NCBI RefSeq assembly: GCF_013178945.1
Contig: NZ_JABFDM010000008.1
Location: forward strand, 249,720 to 313,719
Length of the DNA: 64,000 nucleotides
DNA from: Bradyrhizobium aeschynomenes
Lineage (GTDB): Bacteria > Pseudomonadota > Alphaproteobacteria > Rhizobiales > Xanthobacteraceae
Direction: 5' to 3'
Shown in pieces: positions 33,359 through 43,400 of this stretch. The notes below the pieces were generated by a model, which saw only the letters and a list, made by a program, of their open reading frames with translations, ran no database searches and was not told the origin of the DNA. The first letter of the stretch is position 1. The number at the start of each line of letters is the position of its first letter. Made by a program: the position numbers and the translations under genes.

Positions 33359-33922
33359 TTGGACAAGGCGCCGGATGCGTTTCGGACGATCAGCGAGGTC
33401 GCGCAGGAGCTCGACATCCCGCAGCACGTGCTGCGGTTTTGGGAGACGCGGTTCGCCCAGATCAAGCCGATGAAGCGGAGCGGCGGCCGGCGCTATTACC
33501 GGCCCGACGACGTCGACCTCCTCAAGGGCATCCGCCGTCTGCTCTACAGCGAAGGCTACACGATCAAGGGCGTGCAGCGCATCCTGAAGGAGCATGGCGT
33601 CAAGTCGGTCCAGGGGCTGGCGGACAGCTCCGCCGCCGTCTCGTTCGGCGCCCTGGAGGAGACCCTCGGCCAGGCCCTCATGGAGGAGGAGCCGGTCGGC
33701 GAGGCCGAGGTCGAATCGGAGGACGAAGAGGAGGAGGCCTCCGAGGAGGAGGGCATCGATTTCCGCTTCGTCGACACCGAGGACGACATTCTCGACACCT
33801 TCCGTGTCGGCCCGCCGACCCGTGCCGGCATGAAGCCGGAGGAGCGCGAAAAGCTCGAAGGCGTGCTCAAGGAGCTCGTCGACTGCCGCGCGCTGCTCGA
33901 CCGCGCGATGAAGGACGTCTGA
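33359..33922 (+). CDS. MerR-family transcriptional regulator
   Basis: This protein of about 187 residues has an N-terminal MerR winged helix (FRTISEVAQELDIPQHVLRFWETRFAQIKPMKRSGGRRYYRPDDVDLLKGIRRLLYSEGYTIKGVQRIL). A very acidic linker follows (EEEEASEEEGIDFRF), with no effector-binding Cys. The coiled-coil-like C-terminus ELVDCRALLDRAM may dimerise. The TTG at 33359 is taken as the start because AAGGGGA sits 8 bases upstream and the protein then begins MDKAPDAFRTI; another TTG at 33329 is in frame. This ihfA-merR pair followed by tRNA-Pro is frequent in rhizobiales. Confidence 0.88.
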   Translation: MDKAPDAFRTISEVAQELDIPQHVLRFWETRFAQIKPMKRSGGRRYYRPDDVDLLKGIRRLLYSEGYTIKGVQRILKEHGVKSVQGLADSSAAVSFGALEETLGQALMEEEPVGEAEVESEDEEEEASEEEGIDFRFVDTEDDILDTFRVGPPTRAGMKPEEREKLEGVLKELVDCRALLDRAMKDV

Positions 33923-34099
33923 GGGCGCCTGCTGCCCTAGACTCACGCCAAGCGGACGGTGGCAGTCCTTTGCCAGTTCGGAGCCGCAGCGGCGCCCCGA
34001 TTCGGCTGCGCTTCCCTTCTCCTTGGGGGGGGACGGTGGTGGGGCTCCCCGGCCTCCGCCCCGATCCCCATCGCCCCCATGAAACCCGCCCGCCGTACC

Positions 34100-34128
34100 T
34101 TGCATCCCATCCCGATCACGGCTACAGG
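34100..34128 (+). promoter_or_regulatory. Promoter for tRNA-Pro
   Basis: TTGCAT (34100-34105) and TACAGG (34123-34128) are 17 bases apart and end 9 bases before the mature tRNA 5' end. Confidence 0.5.
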
Positions 34129-34137
34129 ATCGGCCAT

Positions 34138-34215
34138 CGGAGCGTGGCGCAGCCCGGTTAGCGCACTAGTCTGGGGGACTAGGGGTCGTGGGTTCGAATC
34201 CCGCCGCTCCGACCA
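34138..34215 (+). tRNA. tRNA-Pro (anticodon GGG)
   Basis: The full cloverleaf can be drawn. The acceptor stem is CGGAGCG with CGCTCCG, followed by discriminator A and an encoded CCA. The anticodon arm has CTAGT/ACTAG around the loop CTGGGGG, with anticodon GGG. The T arm is GTGGG/TTCGAAT/CCCGC. It reads proline codons CCC and CCU. A T-run (ATTTTT) follows directly, consistent with termination. Confidence 0.96.
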
Positions 34216-34639
34216 TTTTTCGAGATGCGATCTGGCTCGTTAGAGTTCGCATTGCCCCAGCGCCCTCAGCAGGTTGACGGTTTCGAGCAAACCATCGGCC
34301 TCCATTTCCAGAAGCAGCGTTTCCGCAGTCTTCTCGTGCCGCTTGAGTCTGCCTTCATCTGCCGGATCGCCGCGACAGCGGAAGCCGGTTGAGCCGACCA
34401 AGCCTGTCTGGTCGGGCTGATTGGACGTGATCACGGCGTAGAGAGAAGCCGCTTGGCAAGACGATCTCGCGTGACAGCAGCAGGACGCCAAACTCGTTGG
34501 AGCGATCAACTCGGGCATGCTCCCAGCGACACTGGCTTTTCAACGTGATGACGGCTGCTTAAACTCCGCGCCGAGGCTCCCGGTGCGCTGGCGCGCGCCA
34601 GAGGCCATTTTCGTTTCTGTCATTGCTGTCGAGTTCCTC
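34216..34639. other. Gene-poor stretch after tRNA-Pro, possible gene remnant
   Basis: This 424-base stretch has no gene I can support. On the minus strand two frames look weakly protein-like: one ends ADEGRLKRHEKTAETLLLEMEADGLLETVNLLRALGQCEL (34240-34360), and another, further upstream, reads WEHARVDRSNEFGVLLLSREI (34470-34540). They could be parts of one decayed gene joined by a frameshift, but I do not recognise the family. The 3' ends of tRNA genes are common integration sites; no copy of the tRNA 3' end was seen elsewhere in the window. Confidence 0.35.
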
Positions 34640-35515
34640 ATGGACGCCGCCGTCGTCGATACCTCCTTTGGCCATTTCGAGAACGCCGAGCAGATCGCCT
34701 TCTGGAACGGTGCGGGCGGCGAGCGCTGGGTGGCGCGGCGGGCGGAGCTGGATGCGATGCTGGCGCCGGTGCAGGACGCGCTGCTGGAGCGGGCGGCCAT
34801 TCAGCCGAACGAGCGGGTGCTCGACATCGGCTGCGGCTGCGGCGCCACGCTGATCGCCGCGGCGGACAAGGTCGGCCCGGGCGGCAGCGTGCTCGGCCTC
34901 GACGTCTCCGCCGCCATGTTGACCGCGGCTCATGAGCAGGCGCCGGCCGAGGCGCCCGTCAGCTTCGTGCAGGCCGATGCCATGGTGCATCACTTCAAGG
35001 CCGCGAGCGCCGATCTGGTGATCTCGCGTCTCGGCGTGATGTATTTCGCCGATCCCGTGCGCGCCGTGCTGAACATTCGCACGGCGCTGCGCTCCGAAGG
35101 GCGGGTCGCATTCGCCTGCTGGGGTGAGCTGCGCGACAACCCATGGGCGCTGGAGCCGCTGCAGGCGGCCTATGATCACGTGCCGAAGCTGCCGGGTCTG
35201 CGGCCGCACGCGCCGGACGATTTTGCGTTCGGCGCGGCCGAGTGGGTGGAGAAGGTGCTGACCGACGCGGGGCTGCGCCGCGTCCGCCTCGAGCGCTGCG
35301 ACGTCGCGTTGGATCTCGGCGCCGGCGGCGGTCTCGATGCCGCCGTGCAGACGGCGCTCGCGATCGGGCCCGCCGGCCGGGCCGTCGCCGGGCAACCGAC
35401 CGAGGCGGCGGAGGCCGCGACATCGGCGGTGAGAAAGGCGCTCGGGCGGTACGCCAAGGCGCACGGCGTGATGGTGCCCGCTTCGTTCTGGACCGTGACC
35501 GCCGTCGATCCCTGA
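34640..35515 (+). CDS. Class I SAM-dependent methyltransferase
   Basis: This 291-residue enzyme has the Methyltransf_11/UbiE-like fold. Motif I is VLDIGCGCGATLIAAADKVGPGGSVLGLDVS; motif II is around VSFVQADAMVHH; motif III is around ADLVISRLGVMYFADPVRAVLNIRTALRSEGRVAFACWG. The C-terminal part is Ala-rich and variable. The substrate is unknown. The start at 34640 gives MDAAVVDTSFGHFENAEQIAFWNGAGGERWV, a family N-terminus; the longest open frame begins 41 codons upstream. The AraC gene follows about 110 bases downstream on the same strand. Confidence 0.88.
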   Translation: MDAAVVDTSFGHFENAEQIAFWNGAGGERWVARRAELDAMLAPVQDALLERAAIQPNERVLDIGCGCGATLIAAADKVGPGGSVLGLDVSAAMLTAAHEQAPAEAPVSFVQADAMVHHFKAASADLVISRLGVMYFADPVRAVLNIRTALRSEGRVAFACWGELRDNPWALEPLQAAYDHVPKLPGLRPHAPDDFAFGAAEWVEKVLTDAGLRRVRLERCDVALDLGAGGGLDAAVQTALAIGPAGRAVAGQPTEAAEAATSAVRKALGRYAKAHGVMVPASFWTVTAVDP

Positions 35516-35625
35516 CACGGGCCGGAGACCACCAGCGCGCTCTGCACCCTCGACAACGCCGCAAGATCGGTCGAGCGCGCGATATCCGGGCGCGATTAGC
35601 TTGTGCTGCCACGGAGCTCGGAACG

Positions 35626-36507
35626 ATGAAGGCGGCGCTGCGAAACCACCATGCCCGGATGCAACGGGTGCTCGATCACATTGACCGGCACCTCGACGAT
35701 GATCTGGATCTCGATACGCTGAGCGGCATCGCGGCCTACTCGAAATATCACTTCCACCGGCAGTTCACCGCGACCTTCGGTCTGTCCGTGCATCGCTACA
35801 TCCAGCTCGCCCGCATGAAGCGTGCGTCCTACCAGCTGGCCTACAGCGATGCCCAGAGCGTCACCGATGTCGCGATGGATGCCGGCTACGACGCACCAGA
35901 TGCCTTCGCCCGCGCCTTTCGGCAGCGGTTCGGGCAGACGCCGTCGTCGTTTCGGAAGTCTCCCGACTGGGAGCCGTGGCTTGCGGCCTTCGGGCCTTTC
36001 GACGATGCGAGGAGCAAGCTGATGCAGAAAACCTTCACCGCCCACGACGTCACGGTGCGCGACGTGCCTGCCACGCGCGTGGCCATCATCGAGCACCGCG
36101 GCGATCCGGCGACGCTCGGCGCCACGATCCAGCGCTTCATCGCGTGGCGCAAGACGGCCGGCCTGCACCCCAGGACCAGCCCGACCTTCAATGTCTGGCG
36201 CTCCGAGCGTCGTCCGGCATCGCCTGCGGATTACAGCGTCGACCTCTGTGTCGGGACGGACCAGCCGATCGCGGCGCATGGCGAGGACGTCAAGGCCGGC
36301 GAGATCCCCGGCGGACGCTGCGCCGTGCTTCGCGTCGTCGGCAACACCCACAATCTGGAGCCGGCCGCCCTCTTTCTCTATCGCGACTGGCTTCCGGCCA
36401 GCGGCGAGGAGGCCCGTGACTTCCCGATCTATTGCCAGCGGCTGAGCTTCTTCCCGGAGGTTCCAGAGCACGAGACGGTGGCTGACCTGTTCCTACCGCT
36501 GAAATAG
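35626..36507 (+). CDS. AraC-family regulator with GyrI-like effector domain
   Basis: This 293-residue protein has the AraC DNA-binding domain at the N-terminus. Two helix-turn-helices (LDLDTLSGIAAYSKYHFHRQFTATFGLSVHRYI, and SVTDVAMDAGYDAPDAFARAFRQRFGQTPSSFRKS) span residues 1-110. The C-terminal GyrI-like/effector-binding domain (DVTVRDVPATRVAIIEHRGDPATLGATIQRFIAW, then DLCVGTDQPI) probably binds a cationic or hydrophobic compound, as in Rob/BmrR-type proteins. An ATG at 35626 with CGGAGCTCGGAACG upstream is taken as the start. Targets are unknown; the adjacent methyltransferase is a candidate. Confidence 0.9.
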   Translation: MKAALRNHHARMQRVLDHIDRHLDDDLDLDTLSGIAAYSKYHFHRQFTATFGLSVHRYIQLARMKRASYQLAYSDAQSVTDVAMDAGYDAPDAFARAFRQRFGQTPSSFRKSPDWEPWLAAFGPFDDARSKLMQKTFTAHDVTVRDVPATRVAIIEHRGDPATLGATIQRFIAWRKTAGLHPRTSPTFNVWRSERRPASPADYSVDLCVGTDQPIAAHGEDVKAGEIPGGRCAVLRVVGNTHNLEPAALFLYRDWLPASGEEARDFPIYCQRLSFFPEVPEHETVADLFLPLK

Positions 36508-36801
36508 CGTTCGAGGCGGCCCGTCCGTCTGAAGACCGGCGGCGGGCCTCTTTCGTCGATCCGTTTCGACCAGTGCCGGCGCACTTTTGAAAGGTTCCAG
36601 TTCCATCCGCGGAACCGGGGCCGGTGCCTTCGCGTTGATGCGCCGGAGAAGCCGGGGCCCACACCCTGGCATTGAACCTTTGCGCGCACGCGCGCACCAA
36701 CCTGGTGTTCGACTCGCCGCAGAGTCGGGTTTTCAGGAAATTTCAGACGGACGTCGGGGTTCACCTCGATGTGCTGCTCATTGTCGTTCAAGGAGGCGCG
36801 T

Positions 36802-36909
36802 ATGGTCCTCAGGACTTTGAAAGTTTCGCTGTCCGTTTTCGCCGCTGCAACGTCGGTGGTGTCGCTATTCGCCGTCGGCTGGGTGGGTCTCGCGCTGCTC
36901 GGCTACTGA
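36802..36909 (+). CDS. Small single-span membrane protein (35 aa)
   Basis: The ORF reads MVLRTLKVSLSVFAAATSV followed by a hydrophobic stretch and ends GWVGLALLGY. A near-perfect ribosome binding site AAGGAGG lies at 36790-36796, at normal spacing. The positive N-terminus and roughly 27-residue hydrophobic stretch predict one inner-membrane helix or an uncleaved signal. A strong terminator follows 50 bases later, so this looks like a complete monocistronic unit. The function is unknown. It is too short for most automatic gene callers. Confidence 0.6.
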   Translation: MVLRTLKVSLSVFAAATSVVSLFAVGWVGLALLGY

Positions 36910-36960
36910 TAAGTTCACGGAATGATGCATAGAGACGCACCGGCGTCTCATGTCCTGCAA

Positions 36961-37001
36961 AGCGCGCCCGGATCAAGCCTGATCCGGGCGCGCTTGTTTT
37001 T
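36961..37001 (+). terminator. Rho-independent terminator between the small membrane gene and oleate hydratase
   Basis: AGCGCGCCCGGATCA (36961-36975) pairs perfectly with TGATCCGGGCGCGCT (36980-36994) around a 4-base loop and continues TGTTTTT. It ends the plus-strand unit and may also serve the convergent oleate hydratase gene. Confidence 0.92.
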
Positions 37002-37027
37002 GCGGATGCGAGAGGAGCGTTTCGGCT

Positions 37028-38587
37028 CTACGCGAACGCCTTCTCCACGGTCTCGATCAGCACGCGGAACGATTTGTCATGGCGCGTGATCGGCGGAATC
37101 GCCCGGGTGATGCCGAGCAGCTGATAGACCGCCATCTGCGCAGCGCGCACCGAATATTCCACCGTGAACACGACGTCGTCGGGGATCTCGACGAACTGGC
37201 TGACGAAAGCGAGGTTCTTCGAATTCGCCGGCACCGGCAGCGGACGATCGCTCCTGCTTCGCGGCATGAACATGCTGGTGATGTAGGGCAGGCGGCAGGG
37301 CACGCAGGTCGCCGCTTCGAACACCGCCAGATCGAAGTTGAGGTGACCGCAGAGCTCCTTGAGAATGTCGGCGCCGCCGCAATCGGCCATCGCCTTCCCA
37401 ACGAAATTGCCGATGCGGTCGGGATGCAGCGCATAGCCCCAGAACACCTGCACATCGTCAGGTTGACCGGCGAAATGCGGCTGGTGATACAGCACGACCG
37501 ACATCAGCCAGTTGGACTCGGTGAAGGTGACGAGCCCGCCGGTGCCGGCCGCGTTGCCGCTGAACGTCTCCATCGCGTCGAAGAAGCGCGGATTGCGGCA
37601 GGTAACGGTGAAGGACTCCCAGCAGGATTCCGGGATCGATGAGTTGAACGCGGCGGGATTGCCGAACTCCGGACGCCCCCTCGCGATCTTCTCCCACAGC
37701 GCCCAGCCCTGGCTGTCCTGCTTGCTGAGCCGCGGCGGCGGCGCATCCTGGGTGCCGAGGCTGGTCGCGTCCGTCATCGAGCCGTTCTGCAGGAAGACCA
37801 GGTCGTCGCTCGAAAGCGCGATCGTCTCCGGCCTGCCGCTGCGATCGAGCACAAGGCGCTTCACGACGTGCTTGCCGCCCTCCGTCTCGATCGCGATGTC
37901 GGTGACATCCACACCGCCGGCGAAATGGACGCCGTGACCCTCGAGCCATTTGACGAGCGGCACCACGATCGCATCGTACTGATTGAACACGGTGCGCTTG
38001 ACGCCGGCCAAGGTCTCGATGCGCGGAAACTCGTTCATGAAGCGATGCAGATAGCGCTTGAATTCGACCGCGCTGTGCCACGGCTGGAACGCAAACGTCG
38101 TCTGCCACATGTACCAGAAGTTCGTGGTGAAGAACGGCGGCGACAGCCAGTCGGTGATGCGGGACTTGCCGAGCTTCTCCTCCGACGCTTCCGTCAGCCT
38201 GACCAGCTCGAGCCGGTCCTGCATCGAGAATCCCATCGTGGACACGTCGATCTTGTGCCGGTTGCGATCGACGAGGCGGGCCTGCGAATGCGCGACGTGG
38301 TCCTTGTTGAAGGCGATGGTCTCATCGCGCACGGTGCGGTTGGGATCGCTCGCGCCGGGGATGGTCGAGAGCAGGTCCCACGTGCATTCGTAGTGGTCGG
38401 TCGTCAGCATGCGACCGCCGCGCAGCGAGAACGAGCCGTCCGGCAGTTGCGTGCCGTCGAGGCTGCCGCCGAACGGCAGGTTCTTTTCAAAGATCGTGAT
38501 ATCGTGTCCCGCGACGCCGCCGTCGCGGATCAGGAACGCCGCGCCGGCCAGCGCGCCGATCCCACTGCCGATGAAATAAGCCTTCAT
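37028..38587 (-). CDS. ohyA: Oleate hydratase (copy A of a tandem pair)
   Basis: This 519-residue FAD enzyme of the myosin-cross-reactive-antigen family adds water to cis-9 (or cis-12) double bonds of free fatty acids, giving 10-hydroxy acids. The FAD-binding motif is FIGSGIGALAGAAFLIRDGG. The family loop KNLPFGGSLDG and the segment RGGRMLTTDHYECTWDLLSTIP follow. Further hallmarks are LSPPFFTTNFWYMWQTTFAFQPWHSAVEFKRY and the C-terminal FVSQFVEIPDDVVFTVEYSVR. The length is somewhat shorter than many Gram-positive members. It lies 114 bases downstream of copy B. The role may be detoxification of host or membrane-derived unsaturated fatty acids. Confidence 0.93.
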   Translation of the reverse strand: MKAYFIGSGIGALAGAAFLIRDGGVAGHDITIFEKNLPFGGSLDGTQLPDGSFSLRGGRMLTTDHYECTWDLLSTIPGASDPNRTVRDETIAFNKDHVAHSQARLVDRNRHKIDVSTMGFSMQDRLELVRLTEASEEKLGKSRITDWLSPPFFTTNFWYMWQTTFAFQPWHSAVEFKRYLHRFMNEFPRIETLAGVKRTVFNQYDAIVVPLVKWLEGHGVHFAGGVDVTDIAIETEGGKHVVKRLVLDRSGRPETIALSSDDLVFLQNGSMTDATSLGTQDAPPPRLSKQDSQGWALWEKIARGRPEFGNPAAFNSSIPESCWESFTVTCRNPRFFDAMETFSGNAAGTGGLVTFTESNWLMSVVLYHQPHFAGQPDDVQVFWGYALHPDRIGNFVGKAMADCGGADILKELCGHLNFDLAVFEAATCVPCRLPYITSMFMPRSRSDRPLPVPANSKNLAFVSQFVEIPDDVVFTVEYSVRAAQMAVYQLLGITRAIPPITRHDKSFRVLIETVEKAFA

Positions 38588-38701
38588 GATGGATCACCCG
38601 GATCGTCTGTACCGATCCGGGATTAGCGGCCGTGTGTCGCGACGGAACTGATTCAGATCAACCGCGGCGAGCCACTGACGATCACGATCTCGCGCGCGGG
38701 G

Positions 38702-40261
38702 TCAGGCGAAGGATTTCACGGCGGCCTGCGCCAGCACCTTCAGCGATTTGTCCCACGGCGTGACCGGCGGGATGGCGCGATCGATCTTCATGAGCTGATA
38801 CACCGCGTGCATGGCCCCGCGCACCGAATATTCGATGGTGAACACGGCATCCTCCGGCAGCTCGACGAACTGGCCGATGAAGGCGAGGTTCTGCGAACTG
38901 GCCGGCACCGGCAGCGGCCGGTCGCCCATGCTGCGCGGCATGAACTCGCTCATGATGTAGGGCATCCAGCACGGCACGCAGGTGGCCTCGTCGAACACGG
39001 TGAGCGGGAAGCGCAGATGCCCGCACAGCTCCTTCAGGATCTCGGCGCCTGTGCATTCCGACATCGGCTTGGGCACGAAATTGCCGACGCGGTCGGGGTA
39101 GAGTCCATAGCCCCAGAAGATCTGGATGCCCTCCGGCTGGTCCGGAAAATAGGGCTGAGTGTACAGCACGATCGACATCAGCCAGTTGGAGTCGGTGAAG
39201 GACACGAGGGCGCCGGTGCCGGCGACATTGCCGCTGAAATTCTGCATCGCATCGAAGAAGCGCGGATTGCGGCAGGTGACCGTGAAGGATTCGAAGCTGG
39301 ATTCCGGGATGTTGGAGTTGAAGATCGCGGGATTGCCGAACTCGGGCCGGTCGGCGGCGAGCTTCTCCCACAGCGCCCAGCCGCGGCTGTCCTCCTTGGT
39401 CAATTGCTTCGGCGCGCTGTCATGGCTGCCGAGGCTGGTCGCATCGGTCATCGAGCCCGCCGTGTAGAACACGAGATCGTCGGGGGCGAGTTCGATGCTG
39501 CGGCTGGCGCCGTTCTGCGTCAGGTCGAGCCGCGTGGCGCGATGCCTGCCGTTCTCCGTCGAGAGCGCGATGTCGGTGACATCGGCGCCGCCGACGAAGT
39601 TGACGCCGTGGTCCTCGAGCCAGCGCATCAGCGGCTTCACGATCGAGTCGTTCTGATTGTAGACCGTGCGCTTGACGCCGCCGAGCGTATTCATCGTCGG
39701 GAATTCGTTCATGAAGCGGCGCATGTAGCGCCTGAACTCGACCGCGCTGTGCCACGGCTGGAACGCGAACGCCGTCTGCCACATCAGCCAGAAATTCGTC
39801 GTGAAGAACGGCGGCGACAGCCAGTCGGAGATCAGCGAGTTGCCGAGCTTGTCCTCCGGGGTTTCGGTGAGCCTGGTCATCTCGATGCGGTCCTGCATCG
39901 AGAAGCCCATGGTGGAGACGTCGACCTTGTGCCGGTTGCGGTCGACCAGCCGCGCCTGCGCATGCGTGACGTGCAGCTTGTTGAACATCTCGGTTTCGCT
40001 GAGGATGTTCTCGGACGGCTGCGAAGCGCTCGGGATCGTCGACAGCAGGTCCCAGGTGCACTCGTATTGCTCTGTTGTCAGCATGCGCCCGCCGCGCATC
40101 GAGTAGGAGCCGTCCGGAAGCCTGGCGCCGTCGAGACTGCCGCCATAGGGCAGGCGTTTCTCGAACAAAGTGATGTCCCGCCCGGCCACGCCGCCGTCGC
40201 GGATCATGAACGCTGCGCCTGAGAGTGAGCCGATGCCACCGCCGATGAAATAGGCCTTCAT
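38702..40261 (-). CDS. ohyA: Oleate hydratase (copy B of a tandem pair)
   Basis: This second oleate hydratase is also exactly 519 residues. Over the first 60 residues it matches copy A at 48 positions, so the two come from a tandem duplication followed by divergence. The FAD motif is FIGGGIGSLSGAAFMIRDGG. LSPPFFTTNFWLMWQTAFAFQPWHSAVEFRRY and FIGQFVELPEDAVFTIEYSVR are conserved. The start at 40261 equals that of copy A; the longest frame begins 22 codons earlier. Functional divergence, for example in substrate chain or double-bond position, is possible but cannot be read here. It is preceded by an AT-rich leader that probably carries the promoter of the pair. Confidence 0.93.
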   Translation of the reverse strand: MKAYFIGGGIGSLSGAAFMIRDGGVAGRDITLFEKRLPYGGSLDGARLPDGSYSMRGGRMLTTEQYECTWDLLSTIPSASQPSENILSETEMFNKLHVTHAQARLVDRNRHKVDVSTMGFSMQDRIEMTRLTETPEDKLGNSLISDWLSPPFFTTNFWLMWQTAFAFQPWHSAVEFRRYMRRFMNEFPTMNTLGGVKRTVYNQNDSIVKPLMRWLEDHGVNFVGGADVTDIALSTENGRHRATRLDLTQNGASRSIELAPDDLVFYTAGSMTDATSLGSHDSAPKQLTKEDSRGWALWEKLAADRPEFGNPAIFNSNIPESSFESFTVTCRNPRFFDAMQNFSGNVAGTGALVSFTDSNWLMSIVLYTQPYFPDQPEGIQIFWGYGLYPDRVGNFVPKPMSECTGAEILKELCGHLRFPLTVFDEATCVPCWMPYIMSEFMPRSMGDRPLPVPASSQNLAFIGQFVELPEDAVFTIEYSVRGAMHAVYQLMKIDRAIPPVTPWDKSLKVLAQAAVKSFA

Positions 40262-40446
40262 GATGTCGACCTGCTGTTTAAAGGTTTGAAGGAAAATAGA
40301 AAAATGCCGGCGGGCGCGGTAGATCACTGGCCAAACAAAGCCCGCCGGAGCGCAATTTACCGCAGCGGGATGAATTAGTCGTCAACACGCTGAGGTCGTT
40401 TGCCCGGGTGCGGCGCAATGTCCCGGCTCGTGGCGCAGCCTTTCGA

Positions 40447-43400
40447 TCATCTCTTTACGAGTGTGGACAGAAGAGCTTGCACCGAACTTCTCCATGTCAG
40501 GCGATGGCGCATTGCGCCGAGCAATTCGAACGCATCGCGGAATGATGCTTCACGGTTGCGCAGCGTGGCCTCGATGGCATTCGCCCATTGATCGACGTCG
40601 GGATCGGGGTTGGCGTCGTTTCCCGTCATCTCGACGCTCACGCGAGCGGCCACCTCGGCGGCCAACTGCTCTTTCAAGAGTTCGGCGAGTCCGCTCTGAC
40701 TGCTAAGCAGGATAGGGTGGCCCGACACGATCGCCTCGAGCCCAACAAGACCAAATCCCTCGCTCCGCGATGGCATCAGCACAAGACTCGATGAGCGCAG
40801 GTCCCGATCCAGGGTCTCCGGATCGGTCGAGTAGTTGCGGACCGTGATGAGTAGACCCGGTGCTGCCGCCCATTCCGACAATCTGGTCTGCAGGCCATCT
40901 GCATCTGCAGGTTTTGCCCCGCGAACGACGAGTTCGATTCCCGGCAACCCGTGGGGGCGACGCTTGAAGACCCGGCCGATCGCAGCCGCAGCGATATCCA
41001 GGCCTTTGAGCTTTTCATCCTCGGCCCGGCCCAACAGAAGAATCTTCCAGGGCGCACCAGGCGGTGGCGTTCGGGCCGAGCTCACCGCCGAATCAAAGCC
41101 CGGGTCGAAGCGCAGAGGCTCCGGCGTGCCGAATGGATGCAGGTCGCGCAGAAAGCGGTTGCAAAGCCGCGGTCCCACGGCGACCGCCCGATGGGCCGTG
41201 TGTGCGAGGTCGAGCTCGAGTTTCGTGCGGTCTTCCGCGCGTTGTCCGGCAGGCAGCTCGCGGTCGAACTTGTGCCATTCGATCTCGTCCGGTGCCATGT
41301 GCAGAAAATGCAGACGCTTTGCTCCCGGAAAGACATCCTCTGCCAGTCGCAGAGCTGCCGGCCCGGTGATCCGGCCGTGACCGATCACGTAGTCCGGCTT
41401 GTAGTCCAGACCGAGATCAGAGGGGCGGCGCGCGAGCCATTCCCGCTCATCCACACCAGGCGTGGCGCGGGCCGCGACGAGCCGCACCCCCAACGATGCG
41501 GCCTCGTCGATGTCCTTCTGGGCAGGAGCGATGGCAAGGCAGCTGACATCGGCACCCGACGCGGAAAGCGCGATGCAGAGTTGCCGGTTGAAGGTGCTGA
41601 GGCCGCCCTGACCCGAAGCCCATTCCGTCCCGACGGCGAGGATTCGTATCCGGTCAGCCTGCACCACCTGCGCGACGTCTGCGCCGGTCCGGTGTTGCGG
41701 CAGGACAGGCGTACCGTGCTGGGGACGGATGACCGGGGCCGAAAGCCCTGACATGCTCGGCGGCAGGACTGGGAATTCGAGCGCCGGGTTCGGCTCCGAG
41801 AGCGTGGCGACGCGCGTATCCCACTCTCGGATCAATGCGCGCTCGATGGTTGCAGCGTCCCGCGGCAATGGTCCGTCGATGTAAAGTTCGGCAAGCGCGT
41901 GGCCGCGAGCGAGATCGCCCGTCCTGAGGGCTATCAAGGCTGCCAACCAAGTATTGCTCGCTCGTGCTCTGTAGGTCCAGTTGATTGGAAATCTGTCGAG
42001 AGCCATTTGGGCCTCTTCCGGCTGTTCTGCTCCCAGCCAACAGAAGGCATCATGGAGCGCCAGATGCAGATAATTCGGAAATCTCCGTCTTGCGATCTGC
42101 GCCCGCTCGGCTCCACCCCGCCATTCTCCCGCACGCTCGTTGAGAATGACGTTTGCCAGGGCCACTTCTTGTTCAAGGTCACCTGCCGCTTCAGCCCAGT
42201 CCCTGACACGCGTCAGATCTGCAGCAGTCGGCATTGCGGCAGCACATGCCAGTGCCTGACCGACTAGGCGGGCCTTGATATGGCGTTCTACTAACAGTGC
42301 CCCCTCACGCAGCGCTTCGATCGCCTCCACATCGCGTCCAACATGATTCAACGCGAAGCCATAAACCTGATAGACGGAGTAGAGGTTCTTCGCCGGGTGC
42401 ACCGCTGCAGCGGCTTCAGGCCCAAGCGCAATTGCCGCCTCCGGTCCGTGCACGAGCTCAGTGAGCTGCATTCGCAGAACCCATGGAGTGCTGAAATCCT
42501 GGCCGACCGTCGCGCGGGCCGCATGACCGAGCGCTCGCACCATATCATCGCGTTCACCGCGCAGCTCCAACCGACGGGCAAGATGGAATTCCGCAGCAGC
42601 CGGTCCCGGCTGCTCGAGAATGAGTTCGAGCAGTGAAATCTGAGCATCCCGCTCCGCCTCGGTCGATGGCATGCGAGCGCTCCAGTCGAACCTGCGCTCG
42701 ATATACGGGCGGACGACTTTGACCGCCTCCAGCAGGGCATCACGGGCCTCAGCCGCCAGCAAGTGATGACGCACGGCGCCAAGGTGCTTCGCGATCGCCG
42801 CATCATCGCTCCTCGCGACCGCCTCGCCCAGCTGCGCTGCATGCCAGCGACCCACGCGCAGGTTTGCGACGCAGAACGCAGCCTTGTCGCGTGTCAGGCG
42901 CGGCAGCTCGACCTCGCGGACCAGTGGGTGTGCAAGGCGAAGCGACTTCCGCTGGTCAACGAGAAATCGCTTCTGCAATTCGGCAAGTAGTGTCTGCACG
43001 TTGCCCAGATGCGCGCCCAACGCTCCGAGCAGGCCGATGGGCGCGGGTTCCAACAGGATGGAGAGATCGCGCAGGAATTCGCCGGCGGCGTTGGACAGAC
43101 CTTCTTTTGCCCGATCGAGCAGACTGCGCTCGATCTGGTCGGACAGCTCCTCGAGGGCCAATCCCTCCTGAACGGCCTGAGGCTGTCCGATCAGTTCTTC
43201 CAATGCATAGCTGCGCATCAGATTGCCCAGCAGCCGTAGGGCTCGTGGATTGCGCCCGAACCGCGAGGCAATCTCGGCGTGGCGGCTTGCGGGGAGGCGT
43301 TCGGCCGCATCCGCCGTCCCCAGCGCTTCGACCACGATCCGCACCACGTCAGCCGTGTCGTCGGGGGGCTCGAGCACTGCCGTGTGGAATGGCTCGCTCC

